Origin: Saccharothrix sp. NRRL B-16348
GTDB taxonomy: Bacteria > Actinomycetota > Actinomycetes > Mycobacteriales > Pseudonocardiaceae
NCBI RefSeq assembly: GCF_001280085.1
Contig: NZ_LGED01000046.1
Location: 62,001-126,000, forward strand
Direction: 5' to 3'
Length of the DNA: 64,000 bases
Shown piece after piece: positions 42,359 to 50,969 of this stretch (within the stretch, counting starts at the first letter, position 1; each line of letters begins with the position of its first letter). Both the position numbers and the translations under genes were made by a program. Below the pieces are notes generated by a model. That model searched no databases. It had not been told where the DNA came from and worked only from the letters and a program-made list of their open reading frames with translations.

Positions 42359-43692
42359 AGGCCGATCACCGGGGGTGCGGCCTTGCGGTCGACGCCGAAG
42401 ACGTTGTCGTCGTCCTCCAGGTAACCGGGACGGTTCCGGTCCTTCTCGCCACCGCCGGCGACGGGCGGCGGCGCGGCCATCGGCGCGGCGCCGATCATGC
42501 CGGACTGCGGCGTCACCGACTTGGGCGCCTGGAACTGGCTGGTCACGCTGCCGGGGTTGGCGGAGCCGCGGTCGGGGCCGAGCGCGCCCGTGGCGGCGCC
42601 GGGACCGGCCAGGGGACCGCCGCCACCGCCGCCGGACGCGCCGACGGGCGTCGGCATGGCGCCACGGCCGCCGAAGCCGCCGCGGCCACCGGCGAAGCCG
42701 CCTCGACCGAACTGGGGCGACGTGCCGCCGGGACGCTGGTTCGGCGTGCTGCCGCCGGGGTTGTTCACCACGGCGCTGCCGCCACCGCCGCTGCCGCCAC
42801 CGCTGCCGTCGGTGCCGGGCGGGTTGGGCGTGACGACGACGGGCGGCGGAGGGGGCGGCGCGACCGGGTTGGTCGGCGGGCTGAACGACGGCACGGTGCG
42901 GTCGACCTCGTAGGAGTTCTGCTGGAACATCGCCATGACCTCGGCGGCCTGGCGGTGCGTCGCGTCCGCGGTGACGACCGAGTCGATCGCGGGCCCGGCG
43001 ATGGTGTCGATGCCGGTGAACGCGCCGGGCGAGCGGACGAGCGGGGTCGAGCCCGCGGCCAGGCCGTCCTGCGACGTGAGGGACGGCGTCCGGTAGCCCG
43101 CGTCCTCCACCAGCCGGGTGCCGGCCAACGGCGAGCGCGGCGTGGCGAGCGGGGTCGGGGTGGCGACCGGGGTCGACGGCGCGTCACCGACCGGCGTGAC
43201 GACCGGCGGCGCGGGTGCGGGCGGCGGCATCATCTCGCGCGCCGTCTGCACGTGGTCGATCTCGGTGGCGATGCACTTGGCCACGTTGTCGGCGTGCTCG
43301 CTGGTGTTCAGCGCCCACTTCTCCACCGACTCCAGCGCCTCGCGGGCGCGTTCGGCCGACTCGCCCGTCCACGCCTGGCTGGACTGGCCGATCGCCTTGG
43401 CCAGCAGCGTCTGCACCTCGCCGAGCGACTTGCTCACCGTCGCCCAGTCGGTCTGGGCGCTGCTCGCGGCCTTGAGGTCGACGCCGGTGTTGATCATCTC
43501 CCACAGCTGCTGGTGGGTGTAGGTCATCCAGTCGACCTTCTGGCCCAGGTCGGTGGGCTTGTCGTGGCCCTGGCCGCCGCCGTGGCCGCCACCGTGACCC
43601 TGACCGTGGTTGCCGCCGTGACCCTGACCGCCGTGTTGGCCGCCGCCGTGACCCTGGCCACCGTGGTTGCCGCCGTGCATGTTGTCGCCCAT
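42355..43692 (-). CDS. PPE-like type VII secretion substrate with His/Gly-rich N-terminus
   Basis: A 445-residue protein. The first about 45 residues are repeats of Gly, His and Gln (GGNHGGQGHGGGQHGG), an unusual extension. The helical domain (VDWMTYTHQQLWEMINTGVD to IDHVQTAREMMPPP, about 50-150) has the long helix pair of PPE/WXG-type substrates, with an AWTGESA turn. The remaining two-thirds are low-complexity Pro/Gly (PPPPPPVV, GGGSGGGGS, RGGFAGGRGGFGGRG). The ATG overlaps the upstream stop by one base. The His-rich segment may bind metal. Confidence 0.8.
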   Translation of the reverse strand: MGDNMHGGNHGGQGHGGGQHGGQGHGGNHGQGHGGGHGGGQGHDKPTDLGQKVDWMTYTHQQLWEMINTGVDLKAASSAQTDWATVSKSLGEVQTLLAKAIGQSSQAWTGESAERAREALESVEKWALNTSEHADNVAKCIATEIDHVQTAREMMPPPAPAPPVVTPVGDAPSTPVATPTPLATPRSPLAGTRLVEDAGYRTPSLTSQDGLAAGSTPLVRSPGAFTGIDTIAGPAIDSVVTADATHRQAAEVMAMFQQNSYEVDRTVPSFSPPTNPVAPPPPPPVVVTPNPPGTDGSGGGSGGGGSAVVNNPGGSTPNQRPGGTSPQFGRGGFAGGRGGFGGRGAMPTPVGASGGGGGGPLAGPGAATGALGPDRGSANPGSVTSQFQAPKSVTPQSGMIGAAPMAAPPPVAGGGEKDRNRPGYLEDDDNVFGVDRKAAPPVIGL

Positions 43693-44402
43693 CAGCCCTT
43701 GGCCTCCCCCGCGGATCCGAAGGCGTCCGCAGCTTCGTCGTCGGCCCGTTCCAGGTTCCGCGCCGCTTCGCGGATGGTCTCCTCGACCTCGAAGAGCACC
43801 TGCATGAAGTCGCCGATCACGTTGACCGCGGACTCCTCGTTGCCGACGGCCACCTCGCGCAGCCGCCTGCTGATCGCGTCGCTCACCCAGTTGTTGCCGA
43901 ACTTCAACTCGACGTCGAGGTTGTTGACCGCGCGCCCGTGCACGGTGTCGACCAGGTCGCGGGCCTGCGAGACCAGCTTGAGCAGGTCGTCGACGCCCTG
44001 CTTGTCCAGGTCGAGCTGAACGGATTCCTTGTCCACCGCGCCCAACGCGGTGGTGGCCTTGTCCAGGTCGGTCTGCGCGGCCTTCGCGAAGCTCTCCGCC
44101 ACCACGGGTTTGGCCACGTCGGTGTCGGGGGAGGCCGCGGCGGGCAGGGTGACGGTGGCGTCGGTGGCCGGTGGCGCGGTGGTGGCCGGCGGCGCGGCGA
44201 CCGGTGGCGCGACGGGCTCGGCAACCGGTGGAGCCGGCGTGGAAACCGGTGGCGCGGCAACCGATGGCACCGCGGCCACCGGCGCGTCCGCCACCGACGT
44301 GTCCGCCGCGACCGCGGGCTGGGCCGCCGCGGACGGCGTGAAGCCGGGCGGGATCCGCACCGTCTGCGAACCCGCGAGTGGGACCATGTTCCCGTCGCTC
44401 AT
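43692..44402 (-). CDS. Pro/Ala-rich helical partner in the ESX trio
   Basis: A 236-residue protein from ATG 44402. Residues 15-95 are a Pro/Ala/Val repeat linker (APPVAEPVAPPVAAPPAT). The C-terminal half is helical (KAAQTDLDKATTALGAVDKE, DDLLKLVSQARDLVDTV, DFMQVLFEVEETIREAARNLERADDEAADAF). The last helix, ending in acidic residues, resembles the C-termini of ESAT-6/PE-type partners. Its stop overlaps the PPE-like start, so it is the probable heterodimer partner. No WxG motif is clear. Confidence 0.65.
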   Translation of the reverse strand: MSDGNMVPLAGSQTVRIPPGFTPSAAAQPAVAADTSVADAPVAAVPSVAAPPVSTPAPPVAEPVAPPVAAPPATTAPPATDATVTLPAAASPDTDVAKPVVAESFAKAAQTDLDKATTALGAVDKESVQLDLDKQGVDDLLKLVSQARDLVDTVHGRAVNNLDVELKFGNNWVSDAISRRLREVAVGNEESAVNVIGDFMQVLFEVEETIREAARNLERADDEAADAFGSAGEAKG

Positions 44403-44534
44403 CACTACCCCCTGCACTGCGATTCGCCGCAGGCCTACCGCGCGTTAGCCGACGACGACCGAAATCAGGCGTTCCGGACGCCTCCCTTAGATGTACCGGG
44501 AACCCGGTTCGGTTCCAAGCCGCCGACCAGAGGC

Positions 44535-45212
44535 TTAGCGAAGATGTGAGTCGAACCAGTTCAACGCCCGCTGCCACGCCTCCGCGCTGGCCTCCGGCGT
44601 GGTGTCGAACCGGTGGCTGGTGTGGGAGAACCGGACCACGTCGGTCGCCACGGGCGCCGCCGCCGCCGCGTCGCGCAACTTCTCCACGTCGCTGAACGGG
44701 ATCTCGGCGTCGTCGTCGCCGTACAGGCCGAGCCACGGGCAGGTGAGCTCCTCCGCGACCTCCACCAGCGACGGCAGCCCCTCGGCCAGCGGTTCCAGGA
44801 TCCCGCCGCCACCGACGGTCACCGCGGCGCCGACGGTTCGGCTTCCCGCAACCACCATCGCGACCGATCCGCCCAGGTCGAAGCCCATGACGCCCATCCG
44901 GTCCTGGCTGACGCCCTGCTGGGCCAACCAGACGAACGCGACGTCGGTGTCGGCCAGCACGGCGTCGCCGGACAACCCGCTCACCATCGCCGGCGCCTCG
45001 TCGCCGGACACCTCGTCGTAGAGGTGCGGCGCGACCGCCAACCACCCCTCGGCGGCCAGGCTGCTCACCAACCCGCGGACGGTGTCGGTCACGCCGCGCG
45101 CCTCGTGCAGCACGACCAGGCCGCCGCGGACGGCGTTCTCCGGCTCGGCGACGGTCAACCGCAGCTCGCGGCCGTCGGTGAGGGAGAGCGTCTCGGTGCG
45201 GGTAGCAGTCAT
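44535..45212 (-). CDS. Dienelactone hydrolase-family protein with Asp at the nucleophile position
   Basis: A 225-residue alpha/beta hydrolase. GGLVVLHEARGVTD corresponds to the DLH oxyanion/Glu36 region, and LGLYGDDDAEIP (Asp) and SHTSHRFD (His) complete a triad. At the nucleophile elbow the sequence is VMGFDLGGSVA: Asp112 replaces the Cys of classic DLH (GxCxGG). It is cytosolic. This may be a hydrolase with an Asp nucleophile (as in dehalogenases and epoxide hydrolases) or an inactive homologue. Divergent from hisC. Confidence 0.85.
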   Translation of the reverse strand: MTATRTETLSLTDGRELRLTVAEPENAVRGGLVVLHEARGVTDTVRGLVSSLAAEGWLAVAPHLYDEVSGDEAPAMVSGLSGDAVLADTDVAFVWLAQQGVSQDRMGVMGFDLGGSVAMVVAGSRTVGAAVTVGGGGILEPLAEGLPSLVEVAEELTCPWLGLYGDDDAEIPFSDVEKLRDAAAAAPVATDVVRFSHTSHRFDTTPEASAEAWQRALNWFDSHLR

Positions 45213-45333
45213 GTCCCAACCCTTCCACGTGGGGGTGAACGGCAGTCAACGTGAGCATCCGTACGGCAGGTATGCCCCATCCGGCTCTTTCACCGGATAA
45301 CGTCCAGCTCAGAACCCTGAAGGGAGTCCTTGG

Positions 45334-46401
45334 ATGACCGTGCGAACCCGCGCCGACCTCGTCGCGCTGCCCGGATACGTGCCCGGTAAGACGATCCCCG
45401 GCGCGATCAAGCTGGCCAGCAACGAGGTGTCGGCCGGACCGCTGCCCAGCGTGGTGCGGGCGATCGCGGACGCGGCCACCGCCGTGAACCGCTACCCCGA
45501 CACCGCCGCCACCGAGCTCGTGGCACGCCTGGCGGACAAGCTCGGCGTGCCCGCCGACCAGGTGGCCGTCGGCTGCGGCTCGGTGACGTTGTGCCAGCAG
45601 CTGGTGCAGGCGACGTGCACCGAGGCCGACGAGGCGCTGTTCCCGTGGCGCTCGTTCGAGGCGTACCCGATCATCACCGCGGTCGTCGGCGCGCGGCAGA
45701 ACCGGGTGGCGCTGACGTCCGGTCACGGGCTCGACCTGGACGCGATGGCCGACGCGATCACGCCGGCCACCCGCCTGGTGTTCGTGTGCAACCCGAACAA
45801 CCCGACCGGGACGGCGTTGCGCGCGGCGGAGATCGAGCGGTTCGTCGAACGGGTGCCGTCGGACGTGCTCGTGGTCATCGACGAGGCGTACAAGGAGTTC
45901 GTGGACGACCCGGACGTGCCCGACGGCGTGGAGCTGGCCAAGGCGCAGTGGGCCGCGGGCCGGGACAACGTGGCCGTGCTGCGCACGTTCTCCAAGGCGT
46001 ACGGGCTGGCCGGGCTGCGCGTCGGGTACGCGGTCGCGTCGCCCGCGGTGGCCGAGACGCTGCGCAAGGTCTACGTGCCGTTCAGCGTGAACGCCCTGGC
46101 GCAGGTCGCCGCGCTGGCGTCGCTGGACGCCGAGGCCGAGCTGATGGCGCGGTGCCGGGCGATCGTGGCCGAGCGGGCCAGGGTGCGCGGCGAGCTGCTG
46201 GCCGCCGGGTTCGAGGTGCCGGAGTCGCAGGCGAACTTCGTGTGGCTGCCGCTCGGCGAGCGGACCGCGGCGTTCAACGAGCACTGCCTGGCGCACAAGG
46301 TGGTCGTGCGGGCGTTCGTCGGCGACGGCGCGCGCGTCACGATCGGCGAGCCCGAGGAGAACGACGCGTTCCTGGCCGCCGCGAAGTCGTTCGGCGGGTG
46401 A
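45334..46401 (+). CDS. hisC: Histidinol-phosphate / aromatic aminotransferase
   Basis: A 355-residue class I/II aminotransferase using [58 protein letters not shown] and [16 protein letters not shown] (Schiff-base Lys) are all present, with the [19 protein letters not shown] end. HisC makes histidinol phosphate from imidazole acetol phosphate. The actinobacterial Pat (phenylalanine) aminotransferases are near-identical in motif, so a role with TyrA is an alternative. It stands alone, not in a his operon. Start ATG 45334, preceded by AAGGGAG. Confidence 0.85.
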   Translation: MTVRTRADLVALPGYVPGKTIPGAIKLASNEVSAGPLPSVVRAIADAATAVNRYPDTAATELVARLADKLGVPADQVAVGCGSVTLCQQLVQATCTEADEALFPWRSFEAYPIITAVVGARQNRVALTSGHGLDLDAMADAITPATRLVFVCNPNNPTGTALRAAEIERFVERVPSDVLVVIDEAYKEFVDDPDVPDGVELAKAQWAAGRDNVAVLRTFSKAYGLAGLRVGYAVASPAVAETLRKVYVPFSVNALAQVAALASLDAEAELMARCRAIVAERARVRGELLAAGFEVPESQANFVWLPLGERTAAFNEHCLAHKVVVRAFVGDGARVTIGEPEENDAFLAAAKSFGG

Positions 46402-46405
46402 GCGT

Positions 46406-47155
46406 TCAGCGGGTCAGGATCTGAGCGATGGCCACGACTCCCACCACCACGATCACCGCGCGCAACGCGGCCGGTGGGAGTCGGCGGCCGACCTTCGCGC
46501 CGAGCTGGCCGCCGACGACCGAGCCGACCGCCAGCAGCAGCACGGCGAGCCACGCCACGTCGGCGATGAAGATGAACAGCACGCCCGCGACCAGGTTCAC
46601 GAACGCGGTCAGCACGTTCTTCAGGGCGTTCATCCGCTGGATGTGCTCGCTCATCAGCACACCCATCAGGCCCATCACCAGCACGCCCTGCGCCGCGCCG
46701 AAGTAGCCGCCGTAGATGCCCGCGAAGAACACGCCGATCCACAGGCCGACGCCGCCGTGCTCGTGCCGCTCCCGCTCGGCGAGCTTGCGGTTGAGCCACG
46801 GCTGGGCGACCACCAGCACCAGCGCGATGGCGATGAGCACCGGGACGATCGCCGAGAACGCGTCCTCCGGCAGCACGACCAGCAGGATCGCGCCGACCAC
46901 GGCGCCCAGCACCGAGGCGGGCAGCAGCCGCTTCACCCGGGCCGCCTGCCCGCTCAGCTCGCGCCGGTAGCCCCACGCGCCGCTGAGGGAGCCGGGCACC
47001 AGCCCGAGGCTGTTGGACACGTTGGCCACCACCGGCGGGTAGCCGACGGCCATCAGCACCGGGAACGTCACCAGGGTGCCGGAACCCACCACCGTGTTGA
47101 TCCCACCGGCGAACACACCGGCCAGGACGACGACGATCGCCTCCAGCGTCGTCAC
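46406..47155 (-). CDS. TauE/SafE-family sulfite exporter-like permease
   Basis: A 249-residue membrane protein with about seven to eight hydrophobic segments. Repeated family motifs are GVFAGGINTVVGSGTLVTFPVL, here noted by GGINTVVGSG, and GIYGGYFGAAQGVLVM in the second half; SNSLGLVPGSLSGAWGYRREL lies between. The family moves sulfite or organosulfonates; the substrate is unknown. GTG 47155 (VTTLEAIVVV) has GGGGAG 7 nt upstream, better than a GTG 6 nt earlier. Confidence 0.88.
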   Translation of the reverse strand: MTTLEAIVVVLAGVFAGGINTVVGSGTLVTFPVLMAVGYPPVVANVSNSLGLVPGSLSGAWGYRRELSGQAARVKRLLPASVLGAVVGAILLVVLPEDAFSAIVPVLIAIALVLVVAQPWLNRKLAERERHEHGGVGLWIGVFFAGIYGGYFGAAQGVLVMGLMGVLMSEHIQRMNALKNVLTAFVNLVAGVLFIFIADVAWLAVLLLAVGSVVGGQLGAKVGRRLPPAALRAVIVVVGVVAIAQILTR

Positions 47156-47205
47156 GGCCACTCTCCCCTGGTTCTCGCGGTTGGTCAGCGACGCTAACAC
47201 CGCGT

Positions 47206-47249
47206 CCGGCGGGGCGCGGTGTGGTGATCGCGACACCGCGCCCCGCCGG
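47206..47249 (-). terminator. Terminator of the first SdrD-like gene
   Basis: A perfect 17-bp stem (CCGGCGGGGCGCGGTGT and complement) with a 10-nt loop, 24 bp beyond the stop of the 47273-50464 gene. Confidence 0.8.
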
Positions 47250-47272
47250 TCAGGGGTTTCACCCGTCGGTCA

Positions 47273-50200
47273 TCAGGTCGTGCGACGCCCGACCGCGCGC
47301 GCACCGATGCCGAAGGCCAGCAGGAGCACGCCGACCAGCCCCAGTCCGAGCAGGCTCGCGCCGGTCCTGGCGAGGGCGTCCTGGGTCGAACCGCCGGCAC
47401 CGCCGCCGACGGCCGGCGGCGTGGGGTTCGCCTCACCCGGCTGCACGGGGGTCGGGTCCGCGACGTACGGGCCCGGCTCCACGTGGATGTCCTGCGGGTA
47501 CGGGTTCCCTCGGACGACGCGCAGGAACGGGTACTGGGTGTTCGTGCGGACCTTCCACGGGCCGACCACCACCGGCGTGTAGTGACCAACGGGCAGGTCG
47601 GTGAACGTGAACGTGCCGGACGCGTCGGCCGTCGCCGCGCCCGCGTACCGCTCGGTGCCGCGGTCGAACAGCACGACCTTCACGTTCGGCACCGGCTGGT
47701 AGGGCCAGTCACCGGTCAGCACCCGGCCGGTCGTGGTCCACACCGCGCCCGGCACCACGGCTTCGTCGGCGTCGCGCGGTGCGCCGACGACGATGGTGCC
47801 GTCGGCGGCACGCGGGCCGATGTCGCAGTTCACGGTGACCCGACCGTGGTCGGCCGCCCGCTCCGGCATCGCCGCCGTCACGTCAGCGGTCCACGTCTCG
47901 CCGTCCGCGATCGCCACACCGGCGCCGTCGTAGGCGAGCGGACCCCACCCCTCGGTGGAGTTGTGGATCTCGTAGCCCTCGCCGGAGCCGCTGCAGAACG
48001 CGAAGACCGTGAGGGCGCCTCCGGTCTTGTTGGTGATCTCGAACTTGATCTTCGGCGAGTCGGTCGGCAGGTAGGAGTCCTGGTCGAACGACAGCTCCGC
48101 CGTCAGGTCGTCCGAGATCGGCCGGACCAGCCCGGTCTCGTACGTCGCGTCGCCGTCCGCCGTGACCGTGAGGACCTGGTAGGAGTCCTCGGCCTCGATC
48201 CAGCCGTCCGCGTGCCGCGTGGAGACCGAGTAGCGGCCGATCCCGACGTCCTCGAGCCGGAACCGGCCGTCGGCGTCCGTGCGGCCGGTGTGCCACGCGT
48301 TGCCCGAGAGGCCGCCGCTGACGGTGACCTCCACGTCCGACAACGCCTTCTCGCCGGCGTCGCGCACGCCGTCGCCGTCGGTGTCCGCGAAGACCCCGAC
48401 GGTGGCGTCACCGGTCGGGTGCGTCACCGAGGCGCTGAGGTCGATCGGCACGGAGGTGCTGCTCCAGGTGACGATCTTCCCCTTGAGCGTGACGGTGTTC
48501 TCGAGCCGCCAGGACATCGCGTGACCGACCAGCGTGACCTCGTACGACTCGCCGGGCCACAGGAACAGCCTCGGCGGCGGCCCGCCCGGTCGGTAGCTCT
48601 GGTCGAGCAGGCCCCACTGGCTCAGGTCGTAGTTGAGGCTGGTCCCGTAGTCGTTCTCGAACCGCACCTCGGTCCGGTGACCGGCACCCGCGTTGGTGAC
48701 CTTGACCTTGGCGGTCACCGGCTCGTCGACGGTGTAGTGCGCCTTGTCGAAGGAGGCGGTGACCTCCAGCTTCTCGTGCGACGCCGGTTCGGCCACGGTC
48801 GGACCGGCCGTGGCGACGAACGCCACGCGCGCGGTGCCGTCCGCGACGACGTCCGCGGTGAACCAGCCGTTGCCGGTGGCCTTGTCCCGGTAGTCGCCGA
48901 GCAAGAGCACCTTCGTCGGGCCCTCCGGGAGCCTGTCGAACGTGAACGAGCCGTCGTCGTGCGACACGGCCTCGGCGATCTTCAGGCCGGTGCGCCGGCT
49001 CAGCGCGACCAGCAGGGCGCCGTCGAGCGGCCGCGCGCCGTCGCCGGAGTCGAGCGCCAGCGTGCCCTCGACCGCGCCGAACGCGCCGACCTCGGCGGAG
49101 TCCGACGAGCCGATGTAACCGGAGGTGGCCCGGCCGCTGTCGCCGAAGTTGCAGGCGACGGAGATCGTGCCGGAGAGGACGGCCGCCTCCGGCACGGTCT
49201 CGGTGACGGTCACGACCTTGGTCTCACCGGCGGCCAGCGAGATGCCGGTCCCCTCCGGTCTCAGCGCGGCCCACGCGGCCGACCGGCCGTCCAGGCTGCC
49301 GTCGGACCAGGACTCGTCGCACACGGCGACGACGCCGGTCAACGGGTTCGTGCCGGAGTTGGTGAGGGTGACCCGGATGCCGACCTGGTCGGTGGCCCGG
49401 TAGGTGTCGCGGTCGAACTCCAGACGCGGGCGCAGCACCGTGGACACCGGTGGCGCCAACGGGAACTCCAGGTTCGCGGCGACGCCCGCCTGGACGGTGA
49501 ACCAGGCGCGGCCCGCCGCGATGACGCCGCCCGGGTCGGGCCAGCTCTGGAGGTAGGCGCGGTACGTGCCGGTGGGGATGTCGTCGCCGAAGGTGAACCG
49601 GCCGGTGGCGTCCGTGCGGCCGTCCAGCCACGTGGCGGGCGCGCCGCCGGTGGCGTAGACCGGCAGGTCCGCCAACCCCTCGCCCTCGTCGAACCGGCCG
49701 TTGCCGTTGGCGTCGCGGTAGACCAGACCCGCGGCGGAACCGCGGCCCTGCGGCACGGTGGCGGTGGCCTCGGCGCGGTTGTCGGCGGGTGTCGGGTCGG
49801 TCGTCGGGCCGTTGTCCTGCAGGCCCGTGCGGGCCTCGACGGCGTAGGTCACCGATGAGGCGCGCGCGTCGTTCTGCCTGCCGACGAGCCGGTAGGTCTT
49901 GCTCGCGCCCGGTTCGAGCGTCGGGCCGGGTACGCGGCGCAGGTCCGCGGCGCCCGCCTTGAGGGTGAGCGAGCCGTACTCCCGCCAGCGGACGTCCACG
50001 GCGGGCGCGTTGCCGACGTTGCGGACGCTCACCGTGAAGCCGATGTCGGAGTCGGGCGCGTACTCGGCCTGGTCGAAGGCGATCGACACCCGGAGGTCCG
50101 GCCGGGTGGCGGGCGGCACGGCAAGGGGCCCGACCCGCGACTCGACCGGCGCCCTGGTGTCGGTGTCGGTGTCGGCTTCGGCGGGTTGCTCGGCCGGCGG

Positions 50201-50464
50201 CTCGGTCGTCTCGGTGGTCGGCTCGGCCGAGGTTTCCGTTGGCGTGACCACCGGGGTCTCGGTCGGTTCGGTGGGCGCGGTCGTCTCCGGCGGCGCGGTG
50301 GTCTCCGGCGGCGGTGCCGCCTCCGTCGTGGTGGTCGTGGGCTCGGTTTCCTGAGCCCACGCCAGCGGACCGCTCAGCGCGACGACGAGCACGAGCACGC
50401 CCGCGGTCGCCGCGCGAAGGATTCGTCTCGCGCCGTTCGGGCGCGCGACAGCACTACTGGACAA
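47273..50464 (-). CDS. Cell-wall-anchored SdrD/CARDB-repeat protein 1
   Basis: 1063 residues from a TTG with GGGGGGA 5 nt upstream. Signal peptide (ALSGPLAWAQ), then a long Thr/Pro/Glu stalk (about 38-105). The body alternates CARDB-like sandwiches (DLRVSIAFDQAEYAPDSDIG, TVSVRNVGNAPAVDV) and SdrD B-type domains with calcium-loop motifs (DANGNGRFDEGEG, DTDGDGVRDAGEK) followed by DATGRFTFGD and DADGRFRLED. The C-terminus is LARTG at 1031-1035, a hydrophobic helix and RRTT, a sortase signal of the LAxTG type. A surface stalk or adhesin role is inferred. Related in sequence to 50970-54086. Confidence 0.85.
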   Translation of the reverse strand: MSSSAVARPNGARRILRAATAGVLVLVVALSGPLAWAQETEPTTTTTEAAPPPETTAPPETTAPTEPTETPVVTPTETSAEPTTETTEPPAEQPAEADTDTDTRAPVESRVGPLAVPPATRPDLRVSIAFDQAEYAPDSDIGFTVSVRNVGNAPAVDVRWREYGSLTLKAGAADLRRVPGPTLEPGASKTYRLVGRQNDARASSVTYAVEARTGLQDNGPTTDPTPADNRAEATATVPQGRGSAAGLVYRDANGNGRFDEGEGLADLPVYATGGAPATWLDGRTDATGRFTFGDDIPTGTYRAYLQSWPDPGGVIAAGRAWFTVQAGVAANLEFPLAPPVSTVLRPRLEFDRDTYRATDQVGIRVTLTNSGTNPLTGVVAVCDESWSDGSLDGRSAAWAALRPEGTGISLAAGETKVVTVTETVPEAAVLSGTISVACNFGDSGRATSGYIGSSDSAEVGAFGAVEGTLALDSGDGARPLDGALLVALSRRTGLKIAEAVSHDDGSFTFDRLPEGPTKVLLLGDYRDKATGNGWFTADVVADGTARVAFVATAGPTVAEPASHEKLEVTASFDKAHYTVDEPVTAKVKVTNAGAGHRTEVRFENDYGTSLNYDLSQWGLLDQSYRPGGPPPRLFLWPGESYEVTLVGHAMSWRLENTVTLKGKIVTWSSTSVPIDLSASVTHPTGDATVGVFADTDGDGVRDAGEKALSDVEVTVSGGLSGNAWHTGRTDADGRFRLEDVGIGRYSVSTRHADGWIEAEDSYQVLTVTADGDATYETGLVRPISDDLTAELSFDQDSYLPTDSPKIKFEITNKTGGALTVFAFCSGSGEGYEIHNSTEGWGPLAYDGAGVAIADGETWTADVTAAMPERAADHGRVTVNCDIGPRAADGTIVVGAPRDADEAVVPGAVWTTTGRVLTGDWPYQPVPNVKVVLFDRGTERYAGAATADASGTFTFTDLPVGHYTPVVVGPWKVRTNTQYPFLRVVRGNPYPQDIHVEPGPYVADPTPVQPGEANPTPPAVGGGAGGSTQDALARTGASLLGLGLVGVLLLAFGIGARAVGRRTT

Positions 50465-50480
50465 GGAGTCCCCCCAAAGC

Positions 50481-50537
50481 TAGGTCCTCACCCACCGCGG
50501 AAAACCGGCGTCCCCCGAGCCGCCGCCGGGCAGGGCC
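50481..50537 (-). promoter_or_regulatory. Conserved 57-nt leader of SdrD-like gene 1
   Basis: On the minus strand this block starts with GGCCCTGCCCGGCGGCGGCT, goes on with CGGGGGACG and CGCGGTGGG, and ends AGGACCTA, 17 nt before the TTG start. It matches the block at 54102-54158 in 50 of 57 positions. See that entry and the findings. Confidence 0.55.
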
Positions 50538-50585
50538 TGTGTATTCAGGTCAAGCTACTGCGTCGGACGAACAGCGCACGGCGTT

Positions 50586-50939
50586 TCACCCCGAAAGCAC
50601 CGCGGCCGTGACGAACCGGGCCACCCCCTCGCCCGCCGCGATGTGCCAGTGCAGGTGCCGATTGTGCTGCTCGTCGCCGAGCGTGGTGAGCACCTGGCAC
50701 CCGCCGTGCCGGGCGACGACCTGGGCCGCGGCCCGCTGGAGCACGGCGAGCACCTCGGCGCCCAAGGCGGGCGTGAGGTCGAGCAGGGAATCCACGTGCG
50801 CCTTGGGCACCACGATCACGTGCTCGCGGCCGAACCCCGGCCGGGGCGGGCGGAACGCCAGGACCGTCGCGGTCTCGACCACCACCTCGACCTCGACCCG
50901 ACCGGGGATGACCTCGTCGCAGTACCAGTCCTGGCGCAC
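50586..50939 (-). CDS. HIT-family nucleotide-binding protein
   Basis: A 117-residue protein. HLHWHI at 95-100 is the histidine triad (His95, His97, His99). VLAFRPPRPGFGREHVIVVPKAHVDSLLDL, here by its part GFGREHVIVVPKAH, is the preceding HIT block. The family hydrolyses or transfers nucleotide phosphoramidates and dinucleoside polyphosphates. Cytosolic. It sits alone between the two SdrD-like genes, all on the minus strand. Confidence 0.9.
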   Translation of the reverse strand: MRQDWYCDEVIPGRVEVEVVVETATVLAFRPPRPGFGREHVIVVPKAHVDSLLDLTPALGAEVLAVLQRAAAQVVARHGGCQVLTTLGDEQHNRHLHWHIAAGEGVARFVTAAVLSG

Positions 50940-50969
50940 CCGTCCGAACGTAGCGGTCGGACCGGAGGG

